The translations under genes were made by a program, and so were the position numbers. Positions 1 to 10,603 of a stretch of 64,000 bases of DNA are shown piece by piece. The notes under the pieces are model-generated. The model made no database searches and was not told where the DNA came from. It saw only the letters and a list, made by a program, of their open reading frames with translations. Source of the stretch: Heliocidaris erythrogramma (taxonomy: Eukaryota > Echinodermata > Echinoidea > Camarodonta > Echinometridae); the NCBI GenBank assembly GCA_025617745.1, contig CM046870.1, forward strand, positions 2,324,785 to 2,388,784, in the 5' to 3' direction. How positions within the stretch are numbered: position 1 is the first letter of the stretch; each line of letters begins with the position of its first letter.

Positions 1-3000
1 CTATTTTCCTCATATTTTTTGCAGAAAATTAGAAAATGCCTAACATCTTCATATTCAAGACAGACATCACAAAGCCCGTTTGCATGCTTTCCTAGTTTAT
101 GTTTATAACTATTCAAATCCCGTACAGTCCCCAAACGAAAACGGTACATTATAATTTCTTGCCATCTTGGTAGGTTCCATAGCTTTTTATGAAAGTTAAC
201 CCTGGGTTCTATTTCTTTCAAAAAAGAACCTTTTGCTAAATTCCATTTTGACTGCCATACATGTTTAATTTCATTTTTTAGAATGAATTTAATTTCCGAA
301 ATGCTTAATGGGAGAGCAACATCAATACTTTGCCTTTTTGTGGCCCTCTTTGCTAACACATCTGCCATTTCATTTCCTCTTATACCGCAATGGCCAGGAA
401 TCCATTCGAAACAGACCGTACAAGCCAGTCTTTGAATATTTATTAACATAAAACGAATATCACATATTACTTTATTATTTGGGTTAAAAAGGGATAAGGC
501 TTGTAATGCACTTAAGCAATCTACAAAGATACAAGAGTGTATTGGTCGAACATCTTCTATCCACTCCAATGCCATTAATATTGCAAACAGTTCGGCTGTA
601 TAAATTGAAGTGTTATTATTAAGTCTGACACATTTTGAATATTTAAAAAATGGTATGTACATACTACTACCAACCGTATTTGTCTTCGGATCTAAAGATC
701 CATCAGTATATATATGTAATGATTCTCTCCATAACTTTTGCGTCATTTCTTTGACTATCAATTTTTTCTCATTAACATCAATAACATATTTAATAGCATT
801 ATATATTTCATTGGAAATATATGGTTCAGTGTAAAACCAGTAAGGAAAAGGATTATGTAAAGGAAAAATATTCATATTCTCATTTCTACATGTACTTCTT
901 CCTTCAAAAGGAGTATGAGATAAGTCAGCATTCCATTTATCAGCAAAATAATGTTTTTGCCAGCTATCCATTTGTAAATGCTTGTTTGGATGATTCTTAT
1001 GAATGCTCAACTTATTACAATATAATTTACATAAATATTCACGTTGTACCTGCAGAGGGGGTTCACCACATTCCATCTGTAAGGCATTTAGGGGAGTTCC
1101 GTAAATGGCTCCTGTACATATTCTTAAAGCTTGATATTGAATACTATCCAACTTTTGTTTATTTATCTTTGCAGCAGAATTAAAGGCCTCACTCCCATAC
1201 TCCAAAATTGGTTTAATCAGCATTTTATATAGATGTAAAAGAGTATAACAATCTGCACCCCAATTTAATCCACTTATACACTTTAATAAATTAATCTTTC
1301 TTTTACATCTTGTTATTAAATAATTTATATGATCATGCCAATTCAATTTACAATCATATATAACTCCAAGAAATTTAACATTATTTTGGAGAGAAATGTT
1401 TTTTCCATTGATAATAAGTTTGGGTTTCGCATTTCTTTTCCTAGTGAAGAGGACAGCAGTTGTTTTGCTTGTCGACAAGTTGAAACCCCATTTTTGACAC
1501 CAAGAAACAATATATTCTAAATTTTGCTGGATCTTTTTAGTTATAAAGCCTACATTTCTATTTGATTTCCAGATGGCAATGTCATCAGCATATTGTGATA
1601 CTTCAATTCCTGTTACGGAATTTTTTAAATCATTTACTGCTACACTAAAAAGAGTGGGACTTATAACACTCCCTTGCGGAATACCATTTTTGATCTCCCT
1701 CATATCAGATAATGAACCATTAATTTGAACTTGTATTTTTCTGTCGAGGAGAAAATTTTGTACCCACTTCACAACTCTTCCTCGAATACCCATTTGTTGT
1801 AATTTAATAATAACTGCAGAAGGCCACAACATGTCATATGCTTTTTCCAAATCCAAAAATACTGCAAGAGTACTCTCTTTGTTTGAGAAAGCTTTATTTA
1901 TACAAGATTCAAGCTTAACTATATGATCTTTTGTACTTCTGCCCTTTCTGAAACCACTCTGATAATCACTAAGCAAATTATTTTTCTCAAGAAACCATAC
2001 CAGGCGACTATTAACCACACGCTCAAAGAGTTTACACATAGTGGATGTAAGAGCTATGGGTCTATAAGATATTAAAACACTAGGATCCTTCCCTGGCTTA
2101 AGAACAGGAATAAGTATAGCTTCTTTCCAAGATTTCGGACAGACAGAAGTATGCCAGATCATATTAAAAATCACTAAAAGAGATTGTTTTGCTTTTAAAG
2201 GTAAATGTTTAAAAATCAAATTACTTATTCCATCCTTTCCTGGAGATGTACATTTAGAAGAGTGTATAGCTTTGTCTAGCTCTGCCAAAGTAAAGTCTCC
2301 ATTCAGGATAAAATTTCTATCTTCATTAATATTCAATTTTCTTTCAGCTGCTTTTTTAACTTTTAAGAATTCATCGGTACAGTTTTTATCGCTACTCACA
2401 TTGGCAAAATGATCAACTAGCAAATCAGCCTTTTCTTTATCTCCGATCAAATCTTCTCCATTATTTTTCAAAACGGGAATAGATATTTTTTTCTTAATTC
2501 TATTTATACGTTTAACTTTATCCCATATTTGCCTGGATGATGTCTGACTATTTATAGTACTACAAAATTTCTGCCAATCTTCTTTTTTAGCATTCTTCAC
2601 TACTTTCCGTGCAATAGCACATGTCCGTTTATATTCAATGAGATCACGTGGATGACATGACTTTTTAAGATTTTTAAGAGCAATTTTCCTGTCCTCTACA
2701 GCTTGTTTGCAGCTCTCATTCCACCAAGAAGTTGGAGATTTATCATGTTTAAAAGTATTTTTTGAAGTTTTAGAGAAGGATGAATCCATGGCGTTAAGTA
2801 ATTGCCCTACATATGTATTATATACTTCTTCTATATCAAAAGTCAAATTTGGTTCTTCAATATGTTGTTCACAGGCTTCCTGGAAATTTTCCCAATTCCC
2901 ATTCTTAAAAGACCATTTAGGACAAAATTTATAAGGAGTGAACATACATTTTTCATAAAATTCTATCAATATAGGATGGTGATCACTACCCCAAGTATCT

Positions 3001-3644
3001 TGAATTATAGACCAATTACACTTGGCCCCGAAATGACATGATGCTAAAGAAATATCAATACATGATGTTGTTCCTTGTGATACATTAATTCTGGTCCCTT
3101 CTCCATTATTTAAGCATACAAGATTGTGTTTATTTATAAAATTCTCTATATTTTGACCATTTTGATTAGTATTCTTGCTTCCCCACAGGGTATTATGGCC
3201 ATTGAAGTCACCACAAATAATTGTTCTATCATTCACTAAATTTCCCAGAGCAAGAAAAAAGGATTCATCAATATTTAAACATGGATTATACACATTAATA
3301 ATATTAATTTTGACATGATCTTTGCAAAAAACTTCAATAACTTGGTACTGAATATCAGTATCTTTTCCTTTGATATATTTGACTGGAATGCCCTTCTTAA
3401 CAAAAATAATACATCCTCCACCAGAGGATTTTGTAGAACTCAATTTTCTGTCACATCTAAACATATCATAACCAATGAGGTTAAAAGTTTTACCTTCCTT
3501 TAACCAAGATTCTTGAATACAAATTATATCAGGTGTTGTCACTAATGAACTTAAAGCATGTTTGAACTCATTACCATGAGCTAAAATAGATTGAGCATTC
3601 CATTGTAAAATAAAGACCATAATTAACAAAATTAAGGAAGCCAT
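1..3644 (-). CDS. LINE ORF2 (endonuclease, reverse transcriptase, RNase H), open to the window edge
   Basis: Hand translation from the ATG at 3644 gives 1,214 codons without a stop, running off the left edge, so the C-terminus is missing. An APE-type endonuclease fills about residues 10-230 (ILQWNAQSI at 12-20, QESWL at 44-48, GDFNGHNTLWG at 145-155, SDHHP at 220-224). The reverse transcriptase carries FLDLEKAYD (596-604), GIPQGSVISP (654-663) and QYADD (684-688). An RNase H domain follows with D981 (YTDGS), E1018 (YTAELFAI), D1042 and D1094 (GNEMAD), so the DEDD set is present. A Cys-His knuckle (CDVC...H...C, 1192-1208) lies near the edge. The product would nick DNA, prime reverse transcription at the target and remove template RNA. 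Endonuclease plus RNase H plus a zinc-knuckle ORF1 fits the I superfamily; Nimb-like is my inference. A second ATG at 3620 is also possible. Confidence 0.93.
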   Translation of the reverse strand, partial: MASLILLIMVFILQWNAQSILAHGNEFKHALSSLVTTPDIICIQESWLKEGKTFNLIGYDMFRCDRKLSSTKSSGGGCIIFVKKGIPVKYIKGKDTDIQYQVIEVFCKDHVKINIINVYNPCLNIDESFFLALGNLVNDRTIICGDFNGHNTLWGSKNTNQNGQNIENFINKHNLVCLNNGEGTRINVSQGTTSCIDISLASCHFGAKCNWSIIQDTWGSDHHPILIEFYEKCMFTPYKFCPKWSFKNGNWENFQEACEQHIEEPNLTFDIEEVYNTYVGQLLNAMDSSFSKTSKNTFKHDKSPTSWWNESCKQAVEDRKIALKNLKKSCHPRDLIEYKRTCAIARKVVKNAKKEDWQKFCSTINSQTSSRQIWDKVKRINRIKKKISIPVLKNNGEDLIGDKEKADLLVDHFANVSSDKNCTDEFLKVKKAAERKLNINEDRNFILNGDFTLAELDKAIHSSKCTSPGKDGISNLIFKHLPLKAKQSLLVIFNMIWHTSVCPKSWKEAILIPVLKPGKDPSVLISYRPIALTSTMCKLFERVVNSRLVWFLEKNNLLSDYQSGFRKGRSTKDHIVKLESCINKAFSNKESTLAVFLDLEKAYDMLWPSAVIIKLQQMGIRGRVVKWVQNFLLDRKIQVQINGSLSDMREIKNGIPQGSVISPTLFSVAVNDLKNSVTGIEVSQYADDIAIWKSNRNVGFITKKIQQNLEYIVSWCQKWGFNLSTSKTTAVLFTRKRNAKPKLIINGKNISLQNNVKFLGVIYDCKLNWHDHINYLITRCKRKINLLKCISGLNWGADCYTLLHLYKMLIKPILEYGSEAFNSAAKINKQKLDSIQYQALRICTGAIYGTPLNALQMECGEPPLQVQREYLCKLYCNKLSIHKNHPNKHLQMDSWQKHYFADKWNADLSHTPFEGRSTCRNENMNIFPLHNPFPYWFYTEPYISNEIYNAIKYVIDVNEKKLIVKEMTQKLWRESLHIYTDGSLDPKTNTVGSSMYIPFFKYSKCVRLNNNTSIYTAELFAILMALEWIEDVRPIHSCIFVDCLSALQALSLFNPNNKVICDIRFMLINIQRLACTVCFEWIPGHCGIRGNEMADVLAKRATKRQSIDVALPLSISEIKFILKNEIKHVWQSKWNLAKGSFLKEIEPRVNFHKKLWNLPRWQEIIMYRFRLGTVRDLNSYKHKLGKHANGLCDVCLEYEDVRHFLIFCKKYEEN

Positions 3645-3653
3645 GAACTATTA

Positions 3654-5228
3654 CTATCCTTCGATTTCAATTTCGTACTCCCTCGTTTTTTTCTCTGTAT
3701 GAGAAAAAGATGGAAACAAATGTTCAATAAAATTCTTAATATCCTGTTCTCTTTCTTTTCCTGACTTAGTCTCCCAAATCTTTAAAGTTCCAATCAAAAG
3801 TTTGATGAGGGATTGATCGATTTGTAAATAATGAGATGACATTTCAGTTTGGCATTCCACTTCTTGATCAGTTTGAGTTGACATATCTTTCATTGAAACT
3901 TTCTTAATTGGTTGCGTAGTGACTGGTACTTGCAAAGATTGACTGGTCTGAGTTTGTGAGACTTCAGAGACATGTGAATCTACAGGCTTATTCAAAATAA
4001 CATTAAATTTCGCATTCTCAACAGTAGTCGATTGATTAGGTTTACTAGTAATAGACGAAGATGTAGGAAAATTAACTTTAGAAGTATGAGCCTGATTGTT
4101 AATACTACTGTCCATGTGTTTAGGAGGACGGACTGCCTTAGCTGCTTCGGCATAAGAGATATTTAAAGTGACTTTGATCTCTTGAATTTTCTTTTCCTCT
4201 TTTACAGTACTACAACCTGCGTAGGCGGCAGAGTGATTGCCACCACACCGACTACAGTGAACCTGATCTTTTTTGGTGCAATCTTCAAAAGAATGTGGAC
4301 CACTACATCTAACACATCTTATTGTACCACGACAACCACTAGCAATGTGTCCCAAACGTTGACACTTAAAACAACGGACAACTGGTGGGATAAAAGGCTT
4401 TACCTCAAACTCCTGGTACCCTAAAAATACATACGGAGCCATATTACGAGAATTAAATGTAAGACACACTGAGCGAGTCATCGAAATTTTTCCGTCCCTT
4501 TTTTGTGTGAATCTTTTAGCAGCTATAACCCCATATTCCTTACAATTATCAACTATGTCCGCTTCAGATACATCTTCAGACACCCCTGATATTACCCCTT
4601 TGCTTTGCGTTTCTGATTTTGCAAATTCAGCTATGACATCCCATTCCCCCAATTTTGTTGTTCTCTTTAGTTTTGTTGCTTGAGCCGATGTGTAGCATTG
4701 AACACTAATCCCCCCTTGTTTCGTTTTACCAACGCTCTTTATGAATCCTGAGCCAAATTTATTTAGGGCTGCAGAAACTTTAATTGGGCTCATCTTTGCA
4801 AGTTTTACGACTGGAGAATTAAATACTACAATTTTGGGGTTATTATATTCTCTTTGTGTTTCAGGCAAGTGTGGCACAGAGTCTATGTTTGCTCTTTTCT
4901 GTTTATGTTTATGTTTACGACTATTAGGTGTTATTATTTTCCATACATTATCACTTTCAGACTCACTTGACCTAGATTCAGTCATAACTCTTTTACGATT
5001 AGATTGTTGAGTTTGCATTTCCTCATCACTAGATTCTTCATCTTGTACCTGGCTCATGAGTTTTTCCAAAGTAGTTCTACTAGACTGTGTTTCTTTTGAT
5101 TTAATTTTTTGGTTCCTTTGAGAATTAACAGATTGTTGAGATAGTTTTGTCCAAGATGTGTCATCGACTTCCGAGTCTTCACCATTAGCTGTAGCATAAT
5201 CAGCATTGTCCGCCATGTTTGCGGCCAT
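3654..5228 (-). CDS. LINE ORF1, gag-like nucleic-acid-binding protein with three zinc knuckles
   Basis: This is a 524-residue protein. The N-terminal ~130 residues are acidic, serine-rich and low in complexity, with a basic patch (KHKHKQKR, about 105-112). Residues about 130-285 look like the RNA-binding-type fold usual in this position for I/Jockey-group ORF1 proteins. Three consecutive CCHC-type knuckles follow at about 286-339 (CFKCQRLGHIASGC, CVRCSGPHSFEDC, CSRCGGNHSAAYAGC). The C-terminal third is Ser/Thr/Gln-rich. The protein would coat element RNA and act as a nucleic-acid chaperone. It ends in TAG, followed at once by TAA and TAG and then, in the same frame, by the ORF2 start. A second Met at residue 5 is an alternative start. 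Intact length argues for a young copy. Confidence 0.92.
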   Translation of the reverse strand: MAANMADNADYATANGEDSEVDDTSWTKLSQQSVNSQRNQKIKSKETQSSRTTLEKLMSQVQDEESSDEEMQTQQSNRKRVMTESRSSESESDNVWKIITPNSRKHKHKQKRANIDSVPHLPETQREYNNPKIVVFNSPVVKLAKMSPIKVSAALNKFGSGFIKSVGKTKQGGISVQCYTSAQATKLKRTTKLGEWDVIAEFAKSETQSKGVISGVSEDVSEADIVDNCKEYGVIAAKRFTQKRDGKISMTRSVCLTFNSRNMAPYVFLGYQEFEVKPFIPPVVRCFKCQRLGHIASGCRGTIRCVRCSGPHSFEDCTKKDQVHCSRCGGNHSAAYAGCSTVKEEKKIQEIKVTLNISYAEAAKAVRPPKHMDSSINNQAHTSKVNFPTSSSITSKPNQSTTVENAKFNVILNKPVDSHVSEVSQTQTSQSLQVPVTTQPIKKVSMKDMSTQTDQEVECQTEMSSHYLQIDQSLIKLLIGTLKIWETKSGKEREQDIKNFIEHLFPSFSHTEKKTREYEIEIEG

Positions 5229-5530
5229 GACATGTGCTATGCACTAACTTACTATGTACAGCCTACAGGCTTATGATACGCACAAACGTACCGGTAGTCA
5301 ATACCTAGGCCTATGACCCTCTATTTAATGTACAATTGATACTAAAAATTTTCTGTAAAATATTACAAAAAGTTCAAAACCAATAGGAATTGATCTCACC
5401 AAAAAAATCAGTATCAAAACTCAAAGACAAAGTAGCGTCGTGAGCATATCAGAAATACGTCCGTCCGCGTCCGAGTCTCCGCTGTGTCTCGAGCTTTCTA
5501 CTTCTTGCTATTAGCTCACATGATTCGTCA

Positions 5531-6000
5531 CGTGATCATGTATTTTTTTTTTTGTGGGCGTTGCCAGAACAGAGAGATCGATGGCTCATTATCAGGATGG
5601 GGCGGGGCGGGCAGCGCGGGGGGAGGGGGGATTTTGTGTCCCAACTGAAAACCATAACTGCTTTTGTATTTTTTTTGCGGATCTCGTGACAAAAGTACCT
5701 TCCACAGGGGGGGGGGGGGGGGGGAGGGGACCACCAAAAAAGTAATAAAAAAGAAAACTGAAAAATGTGGAGGTCCAAGCACATTACCATTTTTTAACTT
5801 CATCTCGGGGTTATACTGGGTTGGCTCACATTAAGAATGCATAACCTCCCCCCCCCCCCCCCCTCCCAAGTGCACATAACTTCCACATTTAAAAAATACA
5901 GGATTGTAAGTCTAGTAGTCTGCATTGAAATTTACTATGCATGAACTATTTCTCCCTTGATTTATATAACAGATCACTGAACTCTACACTAAGTGTATAG
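5531..6000. repeat. G/C-homopolymer-rich low-complexity stretch
   Basis: This holds a G run of 18 at 5707-5724, a C run near 5850-5862 and G-rich spacers. Open frames here are proline or glycine translations of homopolymers. No gene is seen. It is probably made of decayed G-rich MITE pieces like those that follow, but I could not define termini. Confidence 0.6.
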
Positions 6001-6490
6001 CATAGGCGGATCCAGAGGGGGGGGGGGTTGCGGGGGTCCGGACCCTCCCCCCCCCCCTTTTTGGCGCCGGTTTTTTTTTTTTTTTTTTTTTTTTACTTGG
6101 CGCCGTCTTTCATGCCTTTGTTTTTTTTTTTTTTTTTGTTTTTTGTTTTTTGTTTTGCTTGTCAGGGAATTATGGAGGGAAACTGGGCCCCATAACCCCT
6201 TTACTGAGCGTTTTTTGGAAGTTTGACGAAAATTTTTTTTTTTGTCCCTACCCCCCCCCCCCCCCCCCCCTAAATTGTCTAGAAAAGAGTATTTTAAGGC
6301 CAAAGAAAAAATTCGAACTAGCAGGCGGGGGGGGGGGTGCGACAATTTTTTTTTCGCCAAACCTTAAAAATTCGCCCAGCAGGGGGTTTAGGGGGTCCAG
6401 TTTCCCTCCATAATTCACTGACAAGCCAAAAAAAAAGGTCTTCATTCTAAAGGGTCGTCTAGGCCTATGGTCAAAATGCATACTTTGGAA
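6001..6490. mobile_element. two G-rich hAT-like MITE pieces, head to head
   Basis: Position 6001 begins CATAGGCGGATCCAGAGGGG, close to the CAGTGGCGGATCCAGG terminus seen elsewhere here. The internal block with GCTTGTCAGGGAATTATGG at about 6158-6178 is shared with the better preserved copy at 23829-24134. From about 6330 the same internal sequence appears reverse-complemented (CTCCATAATTCACTGACAAGCC, then GGTCAAAATGCATAC), so a second piece lies in the opposite orientation. Poly-G, poly-C and poly-T runs sit between. No transposase is coded. Confidence 0.6.
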
Positions 6491-6879
6491 GAAACGTCTG
6501 ACACAATAAAATACTCCGCATTTCTTGCCAGCTTAATCTCAAGAAGGATAAAAAACATTTCACTTCATCTTACAAATACTATGGTTTAAGACACTTCCCC
6601 ACCCTCCATTGGGTCTATTCTCTCACTTTCTTCTCTCTGCTTTTTTGTGAATACTTCTCTTCTCCATACTCCTTTTATCAAAACACCATATCAAAAAAGA
6701 GATCAAATTTCTACCCAAATTTGACATGAAAAGAAGGAAAATGTTTCTGGTTATTTGCCAAATGAGCATAACAACACCATGGCCAAGTATTAACATAAAG
6801 CGTTCCCCAAACCCTCCCCATTTTGACTTTCTACTTGATACGAACCTCACATTCTTAATTTGATTGCAGTTATTTCAAA
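6491..6879. other. no gene or repeat recognised
   Basis: AT-rich sequence. The only longer frame (6623-6850, minus, 75 codons) has no recognisable motif and is treated as chance. Confidence 0.5.
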
Positions 6880-7146
6880 TATGCATGCTCATTAACGAAT
6901 TTGAATGACCGCAAAGACGGAATTGTTACGAATGGACGAATTTGAATGACGATTGACGAATACCATTGCTCATTGTTTTAAATTGATTGGCGCAATTTGC
7001 AATTTGATCGTTGAGATGTTGATTTTGAGCGGCCAAAGACGAATTTGAATTCTGATTTGTTACCGCGATCGCATTTCGGGCGAAATTGATTGCTCGAAAC
7101 GTGAAATTGATTGGAGAAAGTTTGAAATTGACCGGGAAAACCTATA
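6880..7146 (+). mobile_element. solo right arm of a subterminal-repeat DNA transposon
   Basis: Repeated GAATTTGAATGA-type units end in a terminus reading GAAATTGACCGGGAAAACCTA at 7124-7144. Unit and terminus match the right arm of the complete element at 20114-21107. The left arm is not seen, so this looks truncated or deleted. Confidence 0.65.
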
Positions 7147-7215
7147 GTACTTTGTACAGTTATATATTGAAAAATTGGAGATAAATGTATTTGAATTGAA
7201 AAAATTTGAATTGAA

Positions 7216-9025
7216 TTAAATCCTGCGTTTTTCTTAATGGCCAGAAGTCATGTTATTTTCGAAACAATATCCGTGTGAGGCAAGGGGAAAACTTTCTCCT
7301 ATCCTTTTTGATTTGTATTTGAATGATTTTAAAGATTTCCTTCAGAAGAGTTATAAAGGTTTGGATAGTCTCTGTTCTGGGGTTGGTTATTATTTCAGTC
7401 AGAGTGGAATGGATTGTTGTATTGATTTATTTGCTCTTTTGTATGCTGATGATACGATTGTGTTAGGCGAGAGCTCCAAAAAGCTCTTAACTCTTTGTTT
7501 GATTATTGTCTGTTTGTGGTGTCTAACAGTTAACACTTCTAAGACAAAAGTTGTAATTTTCTCACGTGGTAAGGTTAGGAAAGTCCCAAAGTTTGTTTTT
7601 GGTAGTGATGAGTTAAACGTATATGTTACGATTATACCTATATGGGAATAACTTTTAATTATAATAATGTATTTAAAAGGGCTATTGATAAACAGGTTTG
7701 TCAAGCGTCAAGGGCTTTCTGTACTATGAAGATGAAATTTAGAGTCTTTATGTCTTCCACTTGATTTACAACTTTGACCAACTGATATTGCCGATATTAT
7801 TATATGGATGTGAGATATGGGGATTTGAGAAAATAACCCAGATTGAAACTTTTTATTTGAAATATTGTAAAGGTCTCATTGGTGTTCATAGGGCGGCCCC
7901 TAATAGCATGGTTTATGGTGAATTTGGAAAATATAAACTGGAGTATATTGTCGCAAGTCGTATGCTAACGTTTTGGTATAGGTTAATTCGGGGGGGGGGG
8001 GGGGGACCGCGAGGGTAAATTGGCTAGCATAATGTATTCTTTTTATTTGTCACAACATCAAAGTGGTATTCACACTTTACCTTGGCTTGGAAGGATTAAA
8101 GATCTTTTTGATAGATTAAGGTTTCCGTATATGTGGGATAATCAAGCACGAGATTTGGAATTTTCTGTATTTAAAAGTATCGTGTCACAGAGGTTAAGTG
8201 ATATCTGCCAACAAGATTGGCATAATGATGTAAATACGAATTCACAATGTATCGTCTATAGATTATTTAAGCACAAACTGGAATTTGAAAATTATTTGGT
8301 TGAACTGAATCCAGCTGATATGAAGATTTTTTGTCGATTTATATGTTTGAATAATAAACTTCTAATATTAACTGGGAGGTATGCAAATGTACCTAGAGGG
8401 GATCGACTGTGTGAGTATTGCTCTTTGAACCAGATCGGGGATGAATTTCATTATCTTTTCCAGTGCCCAGTTTTTGATAATTACCGTAAGCAAGCATTAA
8501 AAAGTTCTTCTGGATAAGCCCAAATGTATATAAGATGGATTTGTTGTTTAACCATTCGCCAAGACAAGTGATTTTGAGACTGCAGTTTTGTTAGGAAATT
8601 ATTGATTTCTTTGATAAAAAGTATAAGCTATAGGTACTTATAATGTGGTGTTCTTATATGTTTTATAACGCAATCATGTAGACAGATGTTTATACTGTTT
8701 TTGTTTTTGTACTGACTATAAATGTCATGAGATTTAACCAACCTTTTATAAACATGATAAGCGGACACAGTGCCTGTTGACTAAAATTTGATCTGTTTAG
8801 CATGGTAGTATGTTCAGCTGCATTTCCTTATATTATATAAAAAAACATTTCATGTTATAACACTTCATATATTGTTATTCTTATCTTACTTTGTCAGGCA
8901 TATACATTTTTTCTTTATCTGTATATCTCTTGCCAGCTTGCATCAAAGTGTAATAGTTATTGTTTGTATGTACTCGCATACCCCATGCAGGAGGGTGATT
9001 ACAAACTATATAACTAAACTAAACT
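7216..9025 (+). pseudogene. decayed LINE fragment A (reverse transcriptase C-terminal half and 3' UTR)
   Basis: Three plus-strand pieces in different frames (7250-7651, 7761-8018, 8020-8517) read as one LINE ORF2. The first has LSPILFDLYLNDF and LLYADDTIVLGES, which are reverse transcriptase motifs. The second has LPILLYGCEIWG, typical after the palm domain. The third ends with a Cys-His motif (CEYCSLNQIGDEFHYLFQCPVF). At least two frame breaks separate them, one beside a G run at 7990-8004 that probably expanded after insertion. The 3' UTR runs to a short ACTAA-repeat tail near 9010-9024. The clade is uncertain; a CR1/L2-like or related group is possible. No endonuclease part is visible, so it is 5'-truncated. 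Confidence 0.8.
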
Positions 9026-9128
9026 GATCTCTACACTGTAAAAACTAAAGTGCTACTTTTTCGGGGCACCTGAAATGCTGTTTTAGCACTTGTAGTGTGC
9101 TAATTTACCAGCAAAAAAAAATGTGACC

Positions 9129-9190
9129 GTGGAGAGCCTCGAACCAGGTTCCGCTGATTGAGAGACGCTGACGTTACCGACAGACTAACG
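9129..9190 (-). ncRNA. tRNA-like sequence (left arm)
   Basis: On the minus strand the sequence contains TTAGTCTGTCGGTAACG, resembling a tRNA D-arm/A box, and CCTGGTTCGAGGC, resembling a T-arm/B box, about 45 bases apart. It is the inverted partner of 9295-9358. It is too degenerate to call a working tRNA. Confidence 0.45.
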
Positions 9191-9294
9191 AATGCTTCTT
9201 GCAATCCATAGTCATGGGAGTCAAGTAGATAACATGAACTATGTGGTGTTGTAAATTCACTATGTAACAATATGATCTGCTCTAAATCGTACCA

Positions 9295-9358
9295 TGTGAG
9301 TTAGTCTAGCGGTAATGCCAGCAATTCTCGATCAGCGGACCCTGGTTCGAGGCTCGCC
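9295..9358 (+). ncRNA. tRNA-like sequence (right arm)
   Basis: It contains GTTAGTCTAGCGGTAATGCC (A-box-like) and CCCTGGTTCGAGGCTCGCC (B-box-like) and is followed by a run of A. The short start GTGAG can pair in part with CTCGCC at the end. It may be a SINE head captured in the surrounding TIR element. Confidence 0.45.
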
Positions 9359-9513
9359 AAAAAAAAATTTTAATGAATGTTTAGTAGTTTAAGGAGCCGG
9401 TCCAGCTCCCGTGAAAGTGCTGAAATTGCACGCTGTGTGCATTCAATAGCACTCTGAGTGCAGTCCCTATGCATGCCCTAAAAGTGCTAGCACTTAAGTT
9501 TTTACAGTGTATG

Positions 9514-10603
9514 TTTCTAAATGCAAGTAAACCTAAAACAATCCTTTTTGGTTCTAAAAGAAAAATGCAAAATGATATTTCTATTTATTACAATAATAAT
9601 TTACTTGATTCGGTTGAAAGTATAAAATACCTTAGTGTAACAATGGACAGATACTTAACGTGGTCGTTACAGAGAAATAGTTAAGAAAGTAGCAGGTACG
9701 ATTGCCTGTATCAGAAGGATACGACACTATATTTCTCGTAAGAACTTGATAACATTTTACTAATCACTTATCTTACCACATTTAGATTATTGTGTTACAG
9801 TATGGGGAAATACGTCAAAACAAAATCTTAAAAAGTTGCAAAAATTGCAAAATAGGTATGCAGGATTGGTTCTCAGTGCTGAATACTTCACACCCCACTG
9901 AGTACGTTCATGGGTAAATTGAAATGGCAATCAGTGAAGGAAAGACCTAAATGCATTAAGATTTTTAAAATTATCAATGATTTATCACCACCTTATCTAA
10001 CTTCATGTATTAGCAAAAGACCGATATCATATTCCACGCGTTATGCTATATGAATAGTCCCTATTAAATACCGAAATGTAAAACAGACTTTAAGATGAAA
10101 ACCTTAGCGGTTTCGGGGGCTAAACTGTATAATAAATTGCCTTGTAATATTCAAAATTGTAAATCTTTGCAAAGTTTCAAAAAGCAAGTGCTCACTTTCC
10201 AGTTTCTCTTATAATTATGCTATTCAGATAAATTGACCTTTTATTTCTTCATTTCATTTCGGTTTCTTTTAGGTAATAATCTTATTGTATAATTCGTTAT
10301 TCTCATTCAGTATTTACATGAATATTATGAATTTCTTTTCGTTTTATTGTAATGTTTGTTTTATAATAATATTGTGTTCCTTCTGTTTATGAATTTAAGA
10401 GTGGATTTTTAGTTGATTCACATGTATGTTTATTCTGTTCTAATCTTTGTACATATATGTTCTGGTTTTTAATCATGTAAAATATGTACTGTACTTTTTA
10501 TGTGAATGCAGGGCTCTCTGCATGGAAGAGCAGGTCCAGAAATGGACTTGAAATGTGACTACCCTGTTGAAATAAAACTGAAATAAAATAATAATAAATA
10601 AAT
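9514..10603 (+). pseudogene. decayed LINE fragment B (3' end of a reverse transcriptase ORF)
   Basis: The start reads as NASKPKTILFGSKRK and SVESIKYLSVTMDRYLTW, the usual region after the reverse transcriptase palm in LINE ORF2. Further pieces in other frames include a LILPHLDYCVTVWGN-like stretch near 9770-9820 and an end with GAKLYNKLPCNIQNCKSLQSFKKQ near 10120-10190. Several frame breaks and stops are present. The 3' UTR ends in an A-rich AATAA/ATAA tail at about 10565-10603. Only the 3' kilobase survives. Confidence 0.75.

Larger units (their letters stand above)
1..5530 (-). mobile_element. I/Nimb-like non-LTR retrotransposon, 5' part, both frames open
   Basis: The element lies on the minus strand with its 5' end on the right and its 3' end beyond position 1. 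Both reading frames are uninterrupted in the window. The sequence between ORF1 and the T-rich stretch at about 5540 (roughly 300 bp, 5229-5530) is probably the 5' UTR and internal promoter. I could not find the exact 5' end or a target-site duplication, because the 3' end is outside the window. The GC-richer stretch at 5440-5510 would be the promoter-proximal end if the element starts near 5530. Confidence 0.85.
9034..9509. mobile_element. TIR element containing two inverted tRNA-like sequences
   Basis: It is flanked by TA on both sides (9032-9033 and 9510-9511). The left end is CACTGTAAAAACTAAAGTGC and the right end, reverse-complemented, is CACTGTAAAAACTTAAGTGC. No coding capacity. Inside, a tRNA-like sequence faces left (9129-9190) and a related one faces right (9295-9358), so the arms form a large imperfect hairpin. 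A TA target fits a Tc1/mariner-like origin, but the family is not recognised. Confidence 0.7.

Noticed and set aside
5528-6481. Several 60-123 codon frames on both strands with poly-Pro, poly-Gly and poly-Lys
   Set aside because: They are homopolymer translations in MITE fragments and occur in overlapping frames on both strands.
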